From an uncultured Sinobacteraceae bacterium (GTDB lineage Bacteria; Pseudomonadota; Gammaproteobacteria; Steroidobacterales; Steroidobacteraceae): 64,000 nt of DNA. The notes below the pieces were generated by a model. That model saw only the letters and a program-made list of their open reading frames with translations. It was not told the DNA's origin and ran no database searches. The stretch spans positions 3,025 to 67,024 of the forward strand of contig CALEKY010000142.1 in assembly GCA_937902995.1 (NCBI GenBank), given 5' to 3'. The translations under genes and the position numbers were made by a program. Each line of letters starts with the position of its first letter. Within the stretch, counting starts at the first letter, position 1. Shown one piece after another: positions 40,288 through 48,941 of the stretch.

Positions 40288-42219
40288 TCAGGCTGCCAAC
40301 AATTCCGACAACTCGCCGCCGACATCGAGCGCATCGCGTCCATCGATGAACAGACGGCACCAAAGCTCGAGATTCATCATCGCGAGCAGCAGATCGGTGA
40401 AATCTTCCCGACTTTGGTCGTGTGCCTCGATCACCGATTGAACCTCCGGCCACGACAGCACACCGCGCGACTCCACGGTCGACTTGCCGAGCAGCACGCG
40501 GCGCAACGGCTCCAACTCGCTCTTCAGCCATGAGCCTATCGGCGCACCGAAGCCTCGCTTGCTACGGTCGAGGATCTCCGGCGGCAAGACGTCGACCAGA
40601 GCCCGCTTGAGAAGGTACTTCAGCTCGCCGTTGCGCATCTTGAGCTCGGCGGGAATCTGTGCGGCAAGCTCCACCAGTCGATGATCGAGAAACGGCACGC
40701 GGCATTCGATGGACGTCGCCATCGTGATCTTGTCGGTGAGCAAGAGCAGATCTTCCGGGAGCTGTGTCTGCGCATCGATGCGCATCAGGCGCAGCAACGG
40801 GTCGTCCGCTGTTTCTGCTTCTGCCAGACGATCGAAGTCGCTTACTCGCTCTGCGCCGTTCACGAGCAGCGTGCTCAATCGATCTCTCGTGCATATCTCG
40901 ACGAACTCGCGATACTGCTGCGCCCATGGCAGCTCGCTTGCCGCCACGAACCTCTTGGCATATCGCGCCAGATCCATGAATCGACTGCCGCGACCGCTCG
41001 GCAGCGCAGCAGCCAACGGACGAATGACCTGCGTTCGCACCCAACGCGGCAACCTTTGATAACGGCGCTGATAATGATCGCCGAGATAACGACGATAGCC
41101 GGCGAAGAGCTCGTCTCCGCCGACGCCGGAAAGAATCACTTTCACGCTCTTCGCAGCAAGCTCGGCGACGAGGTACGTCGTAACGATCGCGCTGTCTGAA
41201 ATCGGCTCTTCGACGTGCCACAGCAGCTTCGGCAGCAACGTCGCCACATTCGGTGAGACGAGAATCTCTCGATGGTTCGTGCGGTAGCGCCGCGCCACGA
41301 TGTCCGCAAAGGCGAGCTCGTTGAAATAGCTTGCAGCGCCCGGACCGCCGTATCCGATCGAATAGGTGTTGACCGGCGCATCGCTCGATTGCGCCATGAG
41401 TGCGACCACCGCGCTCGAATCGATGCCGCCCGACAGGAACGCACCGATGGGCACATCGCTCACCATATGATCCGTCACCGCACGTTGCAGCTCGGTACGA
41501 ATTGCATCGGTCCATGCGCTTTCGCTCATGTCCCGGCGGACGCGGTCCGGAATCTGCCAATAGCGCTCGACGCGGATGCCGGACGGCTCCCAAATGAGTG
41601 CCGATGCGGGCGCGAGCTTCTGCACACCCTTGAAGATGGTCTTGGGCGCAATCGCGTAACCCAACGACAGATAGTCGCGTACCGCGGCGAGGTCCAACTC
41701 GCAGCCTCGCGGGGAGACGGCGGTGAGCGACTTCACCTCGGAAGCGAACTGCAACGCACCGTCGAGAACGCGATAGTAGAGCGGCTTTTGACCCATTCGA
41801 TCGCGCGCCAACACGAGACGCTTGCGACGCTCGTCCCATAGCGCGATCGCGTACATGCCGGACAGCCGTTCCAGGAACCGTACCCCCAGCTCTTCATACA
41901 AGTGCAGGACCACTTCGACATCGCTGCCGGTTCGAAACGTGTGGCCCGAGCGCTTGAGCTCGTCGCGCAGCTCGCGGAAGTTGTAGATTTCGCCGTTGCA
42001 AACGACCCAGAGCGTCTCGTCCTCGTTCGCGATCGGCTGATGGCCGCCGACCAGATCGATGATCGACAGACGCCGCATCCCCAGGATGACGTCCGGCGTT
42101 GCGTGAAAACCTTCGTCGTCGGGTCCACGATGCTCGATCAGAGCCGCCATCCGCCGCACATCATCGAGCGACAGCGGAGGACCGCCCGCGCTCCGGACCA
42201 TGCCTACTATTCCGCACAT
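40288..42219 (-). CDS. Asparagine-synthase-like amidotransferase, second XrtA-core copy
   Basis: A 643-residue protein with N-terminus MCGIVGMVRSAGG (Cys2 present), HRGPDDEGFH, GMRRLSIIDLVGG and CNGEIYNF. The synthetase loop is SGGIDSSAVVALM and later SGVGGDELFAGYRRY, where Val replaces the usual Asp of GDGGDE. It is probably a glutamine-dependent amidotransferase acting on a carboxylated sugar. It is first in the tight run leading to 33645. The 126-base gap to FemAB (42346) carries no gene and may hold a promoter. Confidence 0.9.
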   Translation of the reverse strand: MCGIVGMVRSAGGPPLSLDDVRRMAALIEHRGPDDEGFHATPDVILGMRRLSIIDLVGGHQPIANEDETLWVVCNGEIYNFRELRDELKRSGHTFRTGSDVEVVLHLYEELGVRFLERLSGMYAIALWDERRKRLVLARDRMGQKPLYYRVLDGALQFASEVKSLTAVSPRGCELDLAAVRDYLSLGYAIAPKTIFKGVQKLAPASALIWEPSGIRVERYWQIPDRVRRDMSESAWTDAIRTELQRAVTDHMVSDVPIGAFLSGGIDSSAVVALMAQSSDAPVNTYSIGYGGPGAASYFNELAFADIVARRYRTNHREILVSPNVATLLPKLLWHVEEPISDSAIVTTYLVAELAAKSVKVILSGVGGDELFAGYRRYLGDHYQRRYQRLPRWVRTQVIRPLAAALPSGRGSRFMDLARYAKRFVAASELPWAQQYREFVEICTRDRLSTLLVNGAERVSDFDRLAEAETADDPLLRLMRIDAQTQLPEDLLLLTDKITMATSIECRVPFLDHRLVELAAQIPAELKMRNGELKYLLKRALVDVLPPEILDRSKRGFGAPIGSWLKSELEPLRRVLLGKSTVESRGVLSWPEVQSVIEAHDQSREDFTDLLLAMMNLELWCRLFIDGRDALDVGGELSELLAA

Positions 42220-42345
42220 ATGCGAGCTGACGACTCTAGTTCGGTTGATTGACGGTGCCAGTGGACGTTAGTCGGATCGCTCACGTTCCCACATAAGGGC
42301 ACCGCCGCCCACGACGCCGATCACGAAATCCTGCCTGTCTACCTT

Positions 42346-43437
42346 TCACGGCAGATTCCGCACCAGCAGCGGTCCAAGCCGATTCGTCACAGCGAGCGGG
42401 AGACGCCGCCACACGGAGACGGCCAGGCGGTACTTCGGATTCGAGGGATTGAGCATCGGCGGTGCGCCGCCGCCGCGCATCCAGTACTGCCAATGCAGTT
42501 GATGCGGCTGCGCCCCCCACTGCTTCTTGAAACGATACGTACCGGCATCGACGGTCGACCTTCCGAAATCGAACACCGTGCAATGCTCGGCGCACGCGTA
42601 CTCGAGCATGCTCCAGTAGAGAAGCATGTTGACGCCAATCGGGTTCGCCTCCCGCAGCGACGAGGCCCACGGAACCTCCAAGCTGTCGCGATGGCGAATG
42701 ACGAACGACGCTGCGACTGGCGAGCCATTCAGGCGAACTGCAAACAACTTCGCCTTCGGACCCAACGCCTCGAGAATGGTCGCGAAGAAGGCACGCGAAT
42801 AAACGGGCGTCCCGAGATCGCGCATGTTGCGTGAGAAAACGGCGTAGAAGTCATCGAGCAGCTCCGCACCGCCGCTCACCGCGACTGCGCCCTCTCGAAT
42901 CGGGCGCTTGATCTGCGATCTCACTTTCGCCCCGAGCCGCTTGCTCAGCGCCTCCGCCGAATCCGGCAACTCCAGGAGCATGGCTACCTTGTCGGTTCTA
43001 GTCGGCCAGTCCGCCATAACGGGAGCGGTACATCTCAACTCGAGATGGGACACGCCAAGCGACTCCGCGCATCGCGCAGCGGCCTCGTTGAGCGCCTGCG
43101 CGATCGCCGAACTGTCGGCGGCCGGACCACCGTAGTTGAAGTACGGCATCGAGACCATGAAATCGCCGAACAACAGGCTGCGCAGCCGCACTGCAGGCAA
43201 TACACCGCAGATCCGGCCATCGCCGCCGCGCGCCACGAAGTAGTGGCTCTCGTGGCCGAACAGATCGCGAATCAGCTTGCGCCAGAGATAGAAGTGATAA
43301 ATCGAGGCCTGTGGACAGCGGTTGACGTACGCGTCCCACTCCGCGGCGACCTCATCGCCAATTCGTTCGATCGATATCGGCGATTGTGTCGGCGGAAAAT
43401 GCGGAGATGTCGTGATTTGAGCGTGAGCCGGGTTCAC
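42346..43437 (-). CDS. XrtA/PEP-CTERM-associated FemAB family protein (TIGR03019-like)
   Basis: A 363-residue protein with GTG start at 43437 overlapping the deacetylase stop. It has the two GNAT-like lobes of FemAB proteins: YHFYLWRKLIRDLFGHESHYF near residue 47, YFNYGGPAADS, LGAKVRSQIKRPIREG, SRNMRDLGTPVYSRAFF and DFGRSTVDAGTYRFKKQWG. FemAB enzymes transfer aminoacyl groups from aminoacyl-tRNA in peptidoglycan synthesis. The XrtA-associated branch is assumed to add an acyl or aminoacyl group to the EPS or its lipid carrier. It is fully intact. Confidence 0.92.
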   Translation of the reverse strand: MNPAHAQITTSPHFPPTQSPISIERIGDEVAAEWDAYVNRCPQASIYHFYLWRKLIRDLFGHESHYFVARGGDGRICGVLPAVRLRSLLFGDFMVSMPYFNYGGPAADSSAIAQALNEAAARCAESLGVSHLELRCTAPVMADWPTRTDKVAMLLELPDSAEALSKRLGAKVRSQIKRPIREGAVAVSGGAELLDDFYAVFSRNMRDLGTPVYSRAFFATILEALGPKAKLFAVRLNGSPVAASFVIRHRDSLEVPWASSLREANPIGVNMLLYWSMLEYACAEHCTVFDFGRSTVDAGTYRFKKQWGAQPHQLHWQYWMRGGGAPPMLNPSNPKYRLAVSVWRRLPLAVTNRLGPLLVRNLP

Positions 43438-44327
43438 ACCGAGCTCCCCGCCAACGCGCGATCCAGCACCGGTGAATACTCGGCCGCCGATGCGCTAAGA
43501 AACACATCTTCCATCGCAGCCCAGCGGAAATCGTCGAGCAGCGCTTCGAGTCGTCGCTCCGTCCGATGCAAGTTGGTGTAGTGCCGGAAACGCGAGCGCC
43601 ACGGTGCATCGACACGAGGCTGGTCGGGATCGATCTCCCATGGATGAAGGTAGAAGACGGCCGGCAGGCCCTCTGCGTTCGTCCGCCGCAGTGCCCAGCG
43701 GAACACCGAGTACGGCAATAGCCGGAAGTAGCCGCCGCCTGCGCATGGGAGCTCCTGGCCGAGAATCCTCGTCGTCGTGAGCGGTACTTCGATGAGGCGT
43801 CCGGAGGCCACGCGATAAGGCTTGCGCGACGTACCGGGCATGCCGTAGAGATCGTGCCTTACCGGGAACACGCTCGAGTCGTATTCGAATCCCAGCTCCT
43901 CGAGGATATCGAGCGCCCAAAGCGAACTCGACGTGATCGAGTACGTCGCAGCACGATAGCCGCGCACCTTCGTGCCTGTTAGATCCTCGAGCAGATTCTT
44001 CGACCGCCGCGTCTCCTCGCGAAAGATCTCAGGAGTCTGTTTGTACACGAGCTCGTGCGTGAGCCCGTGACATGCGATCTCATGTCCCGCGCGATGCAGT
44101 TCGCGAATAAGATCAGGATGCCGCTCCGCAACCCAGCCGAGGACGAAGAACGTCACTCTTACGCCGCGACGAGCGAACAAATCCAGCAGCCGACGCGTGT
44201 TGCGCTCGACCCGCGACTCCATGCGCGGCCAATCGTCGCGTTTGAGCGAGCCTGAGAACGCTGTCACGTGGAAGTGCTCTTCCACGTCCACGGTCATCGC
44301 ATTGGTGATCGCCGCTCGCTGACTCAT
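43434..44327 (-). CDS. XrtA-associated polysaccharide deacetylase (DUF3473 type)
   Basis: A 297-residue NodB-fold deacetylase, ATG 44327 (MSQRAAITNAMTVDVEEHFHV), 4 bases after the outer-membrane protein stop; an ATG at 44480 would lie inside that gene. Motifs are DVEEHFH near residue 13, HEIACHGLTHE (metal His), RGYRAATYSIT, and the DUF3473 C-terminal block PCAGGGYFRLLPYSVFRWAL with FYLHPWEID. It lacks a signal peptide. It is coupled to FemAB by 4-base overlap. It likely deacetylates an amino sugar so that FemAB or other enzymes can act on the free amine (inference). Confidence 0.92.
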   Translation of the reverse strand: MSQRAAITNAMTVDVEEHFHVTAFSGSLKRDDWPRMESRVERNTRRLLDLFARRGVRVTFFVLGWVAERHPDLIRELHRAGHEIACHGLTHELVYKQTPEIFREETRRSKNLLEDLTGTKVRGYRAATYSITSSSLWALDILEELGFEYDSSVFPVRHDLYGMPGTSRKPYRVASGRLIEVPLTTTRILGQELPCAGGGYFRLLPYSVFRWALRRTNAEGLPAVFYLHPWEIDPDQPRVDAPWRSRFRHYTNLHRTERRLEALLDDFRWAAMEDVFLSASAAEYSPVLDRALAGSSV

Positions 44328-44331
44328 ATCG

Positions 44332-45633
44332 TCACCTACGGCGCGTATATGCCAGGCCAAGATAGGCCCGATTCTCGTCGAACTCGCGCACTCCGCCATC
44401 GCTCGATCCTTCGAAGTGCTCCAGGCGCAACCGCACTGACAAGCTTGGACCCACGAGCCAGCTAAGGCCAACGCCGACATGCCACTCGTCGAACGAGAAG
44501 TTCTCGTTGACCAGCTCTTCCTTCGTATAGCTGGCCGTGAGCGAGCCGTCCAAGCGGGGCGTCAGGTGTCTCGACAGCCGCAATGCAGCTCCATATAGAT
44601 CGCGATCGTCGAGAGTTTCCACCTCGTGACTTTCCGATCGAGCGCTCAGAGTTACCGAGAAAGAGCTCCGTACCCGATCCGTCGTCCATGTGAGATACGC
44701 ATAGTCCATCTGATACGCATCGCGCGTCGCGATTGCATCACCCGTTCCGGGATCGACGCCCGTGATCTCCTGAACTCGGCGAAAGCCCAATCCTGTCGTC
44801 ACGAATTCGGTACCCACGTTCAGGCCGATACGCGAGCGAGCTGCAACAGATTGGGAAAGCTCAAGGCGTGCCAGCACACCACCAGACGAGTTCGTACCGT
44901 CGTCGACCTGGTTATAGCCGCCGTCGAGCACAAAGCTAGACCGCTCGTTGACAGTCGACCAACGCAGAAAAGCCTGATCGATGCGATAGTCCTGGATGAG
45001 CTCGTCATCGTAATCGACGTCGGACGAGGAGCCGTTCAACGAAATGCTCGTGAACGTCGACAACTGCCGGATCAGCGCCAGTGATCCCGTGAGCATGGTC
45101 GAATCTGTGCTCTCGCCCTCGTAATAGGTGTCGGAATAGCGACCCGACACTTGCACGAACGTGCGTTGACCGAGTGGCAACGTCACATCCGGACCGGTCG
45201 AGAAGTAGTTGATGTCCCGCCTGTTGTCGGGGTTGTCTACGAGGCGCCTGTCGTTGGAGATCTGCCCGAAGTTGTCGGTGACAACCCATGTAAACCGCTC
45301 TGGTATGAGCGTGAACAGGACTGCACCTCTCACGCCGCCGACGATTTCGCTATCGAATGCGCTGTCGAAGTATTCGCGGTACTCGAGCCGTCCGGTGATA
45401 TCCGCATCGAGTCGTCGCCGAACCGTGGCCAAACCAAAAGCGATCGTTCCCGTGCCCACGGTTTCGGACTGCTCATCCTCGGATGCGCGGCCAACGTTGT
45501 CCGTGTACTCCGCACCGGCCTCGACTGTCCAGAAAGTTTCGGTCGTCCGCGGCACGCCTTGGGCAACAGCCAACGCCGGCAAAGCGCTCGCCGTTACGGA
45601 AACCGCGAGCACTCGAATCATTCGTGAACACAT
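44332..45633 (-). CDS. PEP-CTERM-associated outer-membrane beta-barrel protein (TIGR03016-like)
   Basis: A 433-residue protein with a Sec signal (ALPALAVAQG). The rest alternates polar and hydrophobic residues with many Tyr/Arg/Asp turns (ADITGRLEYREYFD, FVQVSGRYSDTYYEG) and ends in an aromatic-rich strand (ENRAYLGLAYTRRR), typical of outer-membrane barrels. This protein is recurrent in exosortase A EPS clusters, where it is the likely channel or accessory of the export pore. It starts 30 bases after the tyrosine kinase stop. In many clusters an XrtA-associated ATPase gene lies between it and the deacetylase; none is present here. Confidence 0.88.
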   Translation of the reverse strand: MCSRMIRVLAVSVTASALPALAVAQGVPRTTETFWTVEAGAEYTDNVGRASEDEQSETVGTGTIAFGLATVRRRLDADITGRLEYREYFDSAFDSEIVGGVRGAVLFTLIPERFTWVVTDNFGQISNDRRLVDNPDNRRDINYFSTGPDVTLPLGQRTFVQVSGRYSDTYYEGESTDSTMLTGSLALIRQLSTFTSISLNGSSSDVDYDDELIQDYRIDQAFLRWSTVNERSSFVLDGGYNQVDDGTNSSGGVLARLELSQSVAARSRIGLNVGTEFVTTGLGFRRVQEITGVDPGTGDAIATRDAYQMDYAYLTWTTDRVRSSFSVTLSARSESHEVETLDDRDLYGAALRLSRHLTPRLDGSLTASYTKEELVNENFSFDEWHVGVGLSWLVGPSLSVRLRLEHFEGSSDGGVREFDENRAYLGLAYTRRR

Positions 45634-45663
45634 TGAACCGCCCCCTGCTCCTGGCTGAAGCGC

Positions 45664-46620
45664 TCAGGCGCCGATGGCTTGAACGGATTGTGCTTCGTTG
45701 TCGGCTGCGAACCCGTAGTCCTTGTAGGGGCGATAGCCGTAGCGATAGCCGTAGTAATAACCGATCGGACCGGACAACTCCGCCTGATTCAACACCAACC
45801 AGATCTTCTTGTCCTCGCCGATGGCCGCCAATGCTTCGTCCACGGCGTGCTGCGGGGTCACGCCTGCTTTCACGACGAGCACGATTTGACCCACGAGCGT
45901 AGTCAGCACGCGCGACTCGCTCGTCAGCAAGATCGGCAGAGAGTCGAACAGCACGATACAGCGCGGTTGAACGGTCGCAAGCTGCGCCGCGACTTCAGCC
46001 ATTCTGGCGCTCGCAAGCAACTCGGTTGCGGTATCCGAAGGCGTTCCCGCCGGAAGAATGCTCAGCCCGGGAATGTCTGTCGGCAGAATGACCGATCTCA
46101 CATCGAGATCGGGATTGCTCAGCACGTCGAGCAGCCCTGGCTCCATGTCCACGCCGAACAGCTTACTCACATGCGGCTTGATGACATCGCCGTCCACCAG
46201 GATCACGGAATGATCCTTCTCGCGCGCGATGCTGAATGCGAGATTGATACCCGTAAAGGTCTTGCCATCCCCCGGTACGGCACTCGCAATCATGATGAGT
46301 TGCGGCAGCGATCCGTCTGGGACGTCGCTATTGAATGCAGCTTTGATCAAAGGCCGTTTGATGGCGCGATATTGATCCGCAATTTCCCGCTCCTGGTCGG
46401 GCGGCGGCAACAAACCGGATGCACGCAGCGCGTCTCGATCCACTTTGACGACGCGATTCGGATCGACCACCACAGGCTTGGGCGGCTCCGGCGTCACATG
46501 CTGTGCAACGTGAGCTACCGAAACAACGCGGCCGATTGGGGCCGGAGGGACCTGCAGTCCCTCTTTCCGAGCGCGGTCGCTCGCCTGCATCTTCTGAAGC
46601 GCTTTTTCTACGAGACTCAC
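45664..46620 (-). CDS. XrtA-associated tyrosine autokinase (TIGR03018-like)
   Basis: A 318-residue BY-kinase cytoplasmic domain without transmembrane helices. The Walker A is SAVPGDGKTFTG near residue 112, Walker A' is VILVDGDVIKPHVS, and Walker B is VLFDSLPIL. The C-terminal Tyr cluster YYYGYRYGYRPYKDYG near 290-305 is the autophosphorylation tail. It pairs with the separate chain-length protein encoded 7 bases upstream, as in Wzc systems split into two proteins, and controls polymer length and export by phosphorylation cycles. All motifs are intact. Confidence 0.93.
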   Translation of the reverse strand: MSLVEKALQKMQASDRARKEGLQVPPAPIGRVVSVAHVAQHVTPEPPKPVVVDPNRVVKVDRDALRASGLLPPPDQEREIADQYRAIKRPLIKAAFNSDVPDGSLPQLIMIASAVPGDGKTFTGINLAFSIAREKDHSVILVDGDVIKPHVSKLFGVDMEPGLLDVLSNPDLDVRSVILPTDIPGLSILPAGTPSDTATELLASARMAEVAAQLATVQPRCIVLFDSLPILLTSESRVLTTLVGQIVLVVKAGVTPQHAVDEALAAIGEDKKIWLVLNQAELSGPIGYYYGYRYGYRPYKDYGFAADNEAQSVQAIGA

Positions 46621-46627
46621 GCTGACC

Positions 46628-48253
46628 TCACGCGGGACCCAAAATACGCTGTGCGAAACGCATCAGGGGCTCGTTAGCAACGACGAAAAATAGGCACGCC
46701 AGAACCAACAGTGCGGCTGCACCCGAGAACCCAAGAAGATTCCTTCGAGCAGCAGCTTTTTGTCCCGGCAGCCAGGTGCGGCTGACAGCGCCCAAGACCG
46801 GCAGCCCCGTTCGTTCAGCAAGAACCCGGACGTTCTGATAAACCGGACGCAACTGATCGAGCAGGAACATCAATCCGCCGGCAACCGCGAGACCCGCCAT
46901 CAAAACCATCACGAACAGGATCGGCCGATTTGGCGCAACCGGTTGAAGTCCGACGACAGGGGGATCGATGACCTGGAATTTCACGACTCCTTGTTTTTCG
47001 GCGCTCTCGGACAACTTGGCCGTCTCTCGTCGTTCAACGAGCTCTAGGTAACGCGATCTCGTGATTTCATAGTCGCGGTTCAATCTGGCGAGCTCTGCTT
47101 CGACTTCCGGCACGGTATCGACGAGCCGCTGCAATTCGCTCACACGCGCATTGCGCTGCGCTAGATCCTGCCGCAACTCAGCGAGTTGCACCTCTGTGCG
47201 CTTGATCTCGGACTGGATCGCCTGATAGACAGGATTACTCTTGAGTGACGATGCCATGCTCCCGGTGGCGCGCTGTCCGCTCGAAATCCTTGCAAGTTCT
47301 TCCTGCTGGCGAGCTCTCATCTCGTCGATCGTGGCGCGCAACGCGACGACTTCAGGATGCTTCTCCGTGTACCGGAGCAACATCTCTTGCAGTCTCGTCT
47401 CCATTTCCTGGATGCGGTACGTCAGATCGCCGACCTCCCCGTCTGCGGGCGCCACCGGCGCACCGAATCCGAACAGGAACGGATCCTCGCCAGAAAGCTG
47501 CCGTTGCAACTCCGCGCGGCGACTTTCAGCAAGACTCAAGGCTCTTCGCACTTCCCCAACGCCTTCCATTTCGGCCTGCAAGCGCGCGAAATAGTCGCCG
47601 CGCTGGCCCGGCATCAAGCCGACGTTGCGCTTCTTGAATTCCGCGAGCCGATTCTCAGCCTCGGTCAGACGCAGCTCGAGCTGTGCGATCTCATCGTCGA
47701 GAAACCGTTGCGCCGATTCTTGTCCGGTGCGCTTCGTGCCCAGCGTTTCTTCGACGAAGGTGTTCAACAACGTTTCGACGACAGCAAGCGCTTTGTCGCG
47801 GCGAACGTCTTGGAAAGTGATGCTGTACAAGCCGTCTGTCGAGGGCCTGCTTCGCGAGCGCGTTTCAGTCGCAACTTGGATGCGCTCTTGTAGAGAGTTG
47901 AGTAGTGCCTCGCGCTGTTCCGGCGTTGTCGCCCGGAGATCTAGATCCGTCTTTCGAGCCACAGTCTCGAGCGTCGGCCGGCTCAGCAGCGCCTGGCGCA
48001 CGACAGACAATTCGGATTCGACGTTCGGATCGAGCGCCAGTCCGCGCAGCAACGGCCCGAGAACAGTCTGCGAGTCGACATAGACCCGCGCCTTCGCCTC
48101 GTAGACGTTCGGAATGGTGAATACATAAGCCCAGCCGGCAATACAGATCGCCCAGGCCGCAGCGAGCCCGATCCAGCGGAAGCGCCAACTCCCCCGGATG
48201 ATGTCCAGGATCCTAACGATCTGTTCTTGCACGTCAGCTGGTCTCTGTTGCAC
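46628..48253 (-). CDS. XrtA-system polysaccharide chain-length determinant (Wzz-like, TIGR03007-like)
   Basis: A 541-residue inner-membrane protein with GTG start 48253. The first transmembrane helix (about 27-48, WIGLAAAWAICIAGWAYVF) precedes a Wzz domain with a PNVYEAKARVYVD strand. A long periplasmic coiled coil spans about 160-400, followed by a GNVR-like segment (LNRDYEITRSRYLELVERRE), a second helix (PILFVMVLMAGLAVAGGLMF) and a third hydrophobic stretch near the C-terminus. It controls polymer length with the adjacent kinase. It starts 6 bases after the export protein stop. Confidence 0.92.
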   Translation of the reverse strand: MQQRPADVQEQIVRILDIIRGSWRFRWIGLAAAWAICIAGWAYVFTIPNVYEAKARVYVDSQTVLGPLLRGLALDPNVESELSVVRQALLSRPTLETVARKTDLDLRATTPEQREALLNSLQERIQVATETRSRSRPSTDGLYSITFQDVRRDKALAVVETLLNTFVEETLGTKRTGQESAQRFLDDEIAQLELRLTEAENRLAEFKKRNVGLMPGQRGDYFARLQAEMEGVGEVRRALSLAESRRAELQRQLSGEDPFLFGFGAPVAPADGEVGDLTYRIQEMETRLQEMLLRYTEKHPEVVALRATIDEMRARQQEELARISSGQRATGSMASSLKSNPVYQAIQSEIKRTEVQLAELRQDLAQRNARVSELQRLVDTVPEVEAELARLNRDYEITRSRYLELVERRETAKLSESAEKQGVVKFQVIDPPVVGLQPVAPNRPILFVMVLMAGLAVAGGLMFLLDQLRPVYQNVRVLAERTGLPVLGAVSRTWLPGQKAAARRNLLGFSGAAALLVLACLFFVVANEPLMRFAQRILGPA

Positions 48254-48259
48254 GGCGCC

Positions 48260-48925
48260 TTAGAAGAAGGATTCAGGAACAATCAACACATCTCCCGGGA
48301 GCATGGGGACGTTCTCTGAAATCTTACCTTTACGGACGAGTGCCTCGAGACGGACTTTGATCTCAGTTGTCTTACCCGACTCGTCCTTGCGAACGATTTT
48401 GGCACGGTTGCCCGCCGCAAATTCGGTAAGACCTCCCACTGCGAGCACGACGTCGAGCGCCGTGAGCCCCTCCCGGTAGGGTACGGACTGGGGACTGGCA
48501 ACGGCTCCGATGACCTTGACTTGACTAAACGTGCTGACGGGGTTCGTGACGATTATGTTGACTTGCGGACTGCGGATGTACTCGGACAGGACTTTTTCGA
48601 TGTCCCGGGCAAGCTGCGACGAGGTCTTGCCCACCGCGACCATATCCTCGACCAACGGCGTCGAGATCTTTCCGTCCGGACGGACAGGCACGGTCACGGA
48701 CAGCTCCGGATTGCGCCAAACGAACACCTGGATCGTGTCTCCGGGGCCGATGATGTACTGCGGGTCTGTCGTCCCTTGGGTTGCCTCGGGCGCTCCCGGC
48801 GCGGATGAGCCGTCTTGGGCAATGGCAACAGCCGCCGCCAACCAAAGAACGGCCGCGGCAAGAACGAAAGCCGCCAAAGAAGGCAGCTTCGCGGCTCGAG
48901 CAATCGTCGATGTTGGACGCTTCAT
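48260..48925 (-). CDS. XrtA-system exopolysaccharide export protein (Wza-like, TIGR03027-like)
   Basis: About 221 residues from ATG 48925 (MKRPTST); the in-frame ATG at 48988 lies inside prsT. A signal peptide (LAAFVLAAAVLWLAAAVAIAQ) is followed by a Poly_export domain starting YIIGPGDTIQVFVWRNPELS, then SLBB-like blocks (VKVIGAVASPQSVPYREG, LTALDVVLAVGGLTEFA) and the end MLPGDVLIVPESFF. It forms the periplasmic/outer-membrane polysaccharide conduit. No lipobox Cys is visible, unlike classic Wza, which is common for this short family. Confidence 0.92.
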   Translation of the reverse strand: MKRPTSTIARAAKLPSLAAFVLAAAVLWLAAAVAIAQDGSSAPGAPEATQGTTDPQYIIGPGDTIQVFVWRNPELSVTVPVRPDGKISTPLVEDMVAVGKTSSQLARDIEKVLSEYIRSPQVNIIVTNPVSTFSQVKVIGAVASPQSVPYREGLTALDVVLAVGGLTEFAAGNRAKIVRKDESGKTTEIKVRLEALVRKGKISENVPMLPGDVLIVPESFF

Positions 48926-48941
48926 CGTCTGTATTTCCGGC

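Noticed and set aside
45700..45760. Short tandem repeat (GATAGCCGTAGC units)
   Set aside because: It is the coding sequence of the Tyr-rich tail of the autokinase, so protein selection explains it.
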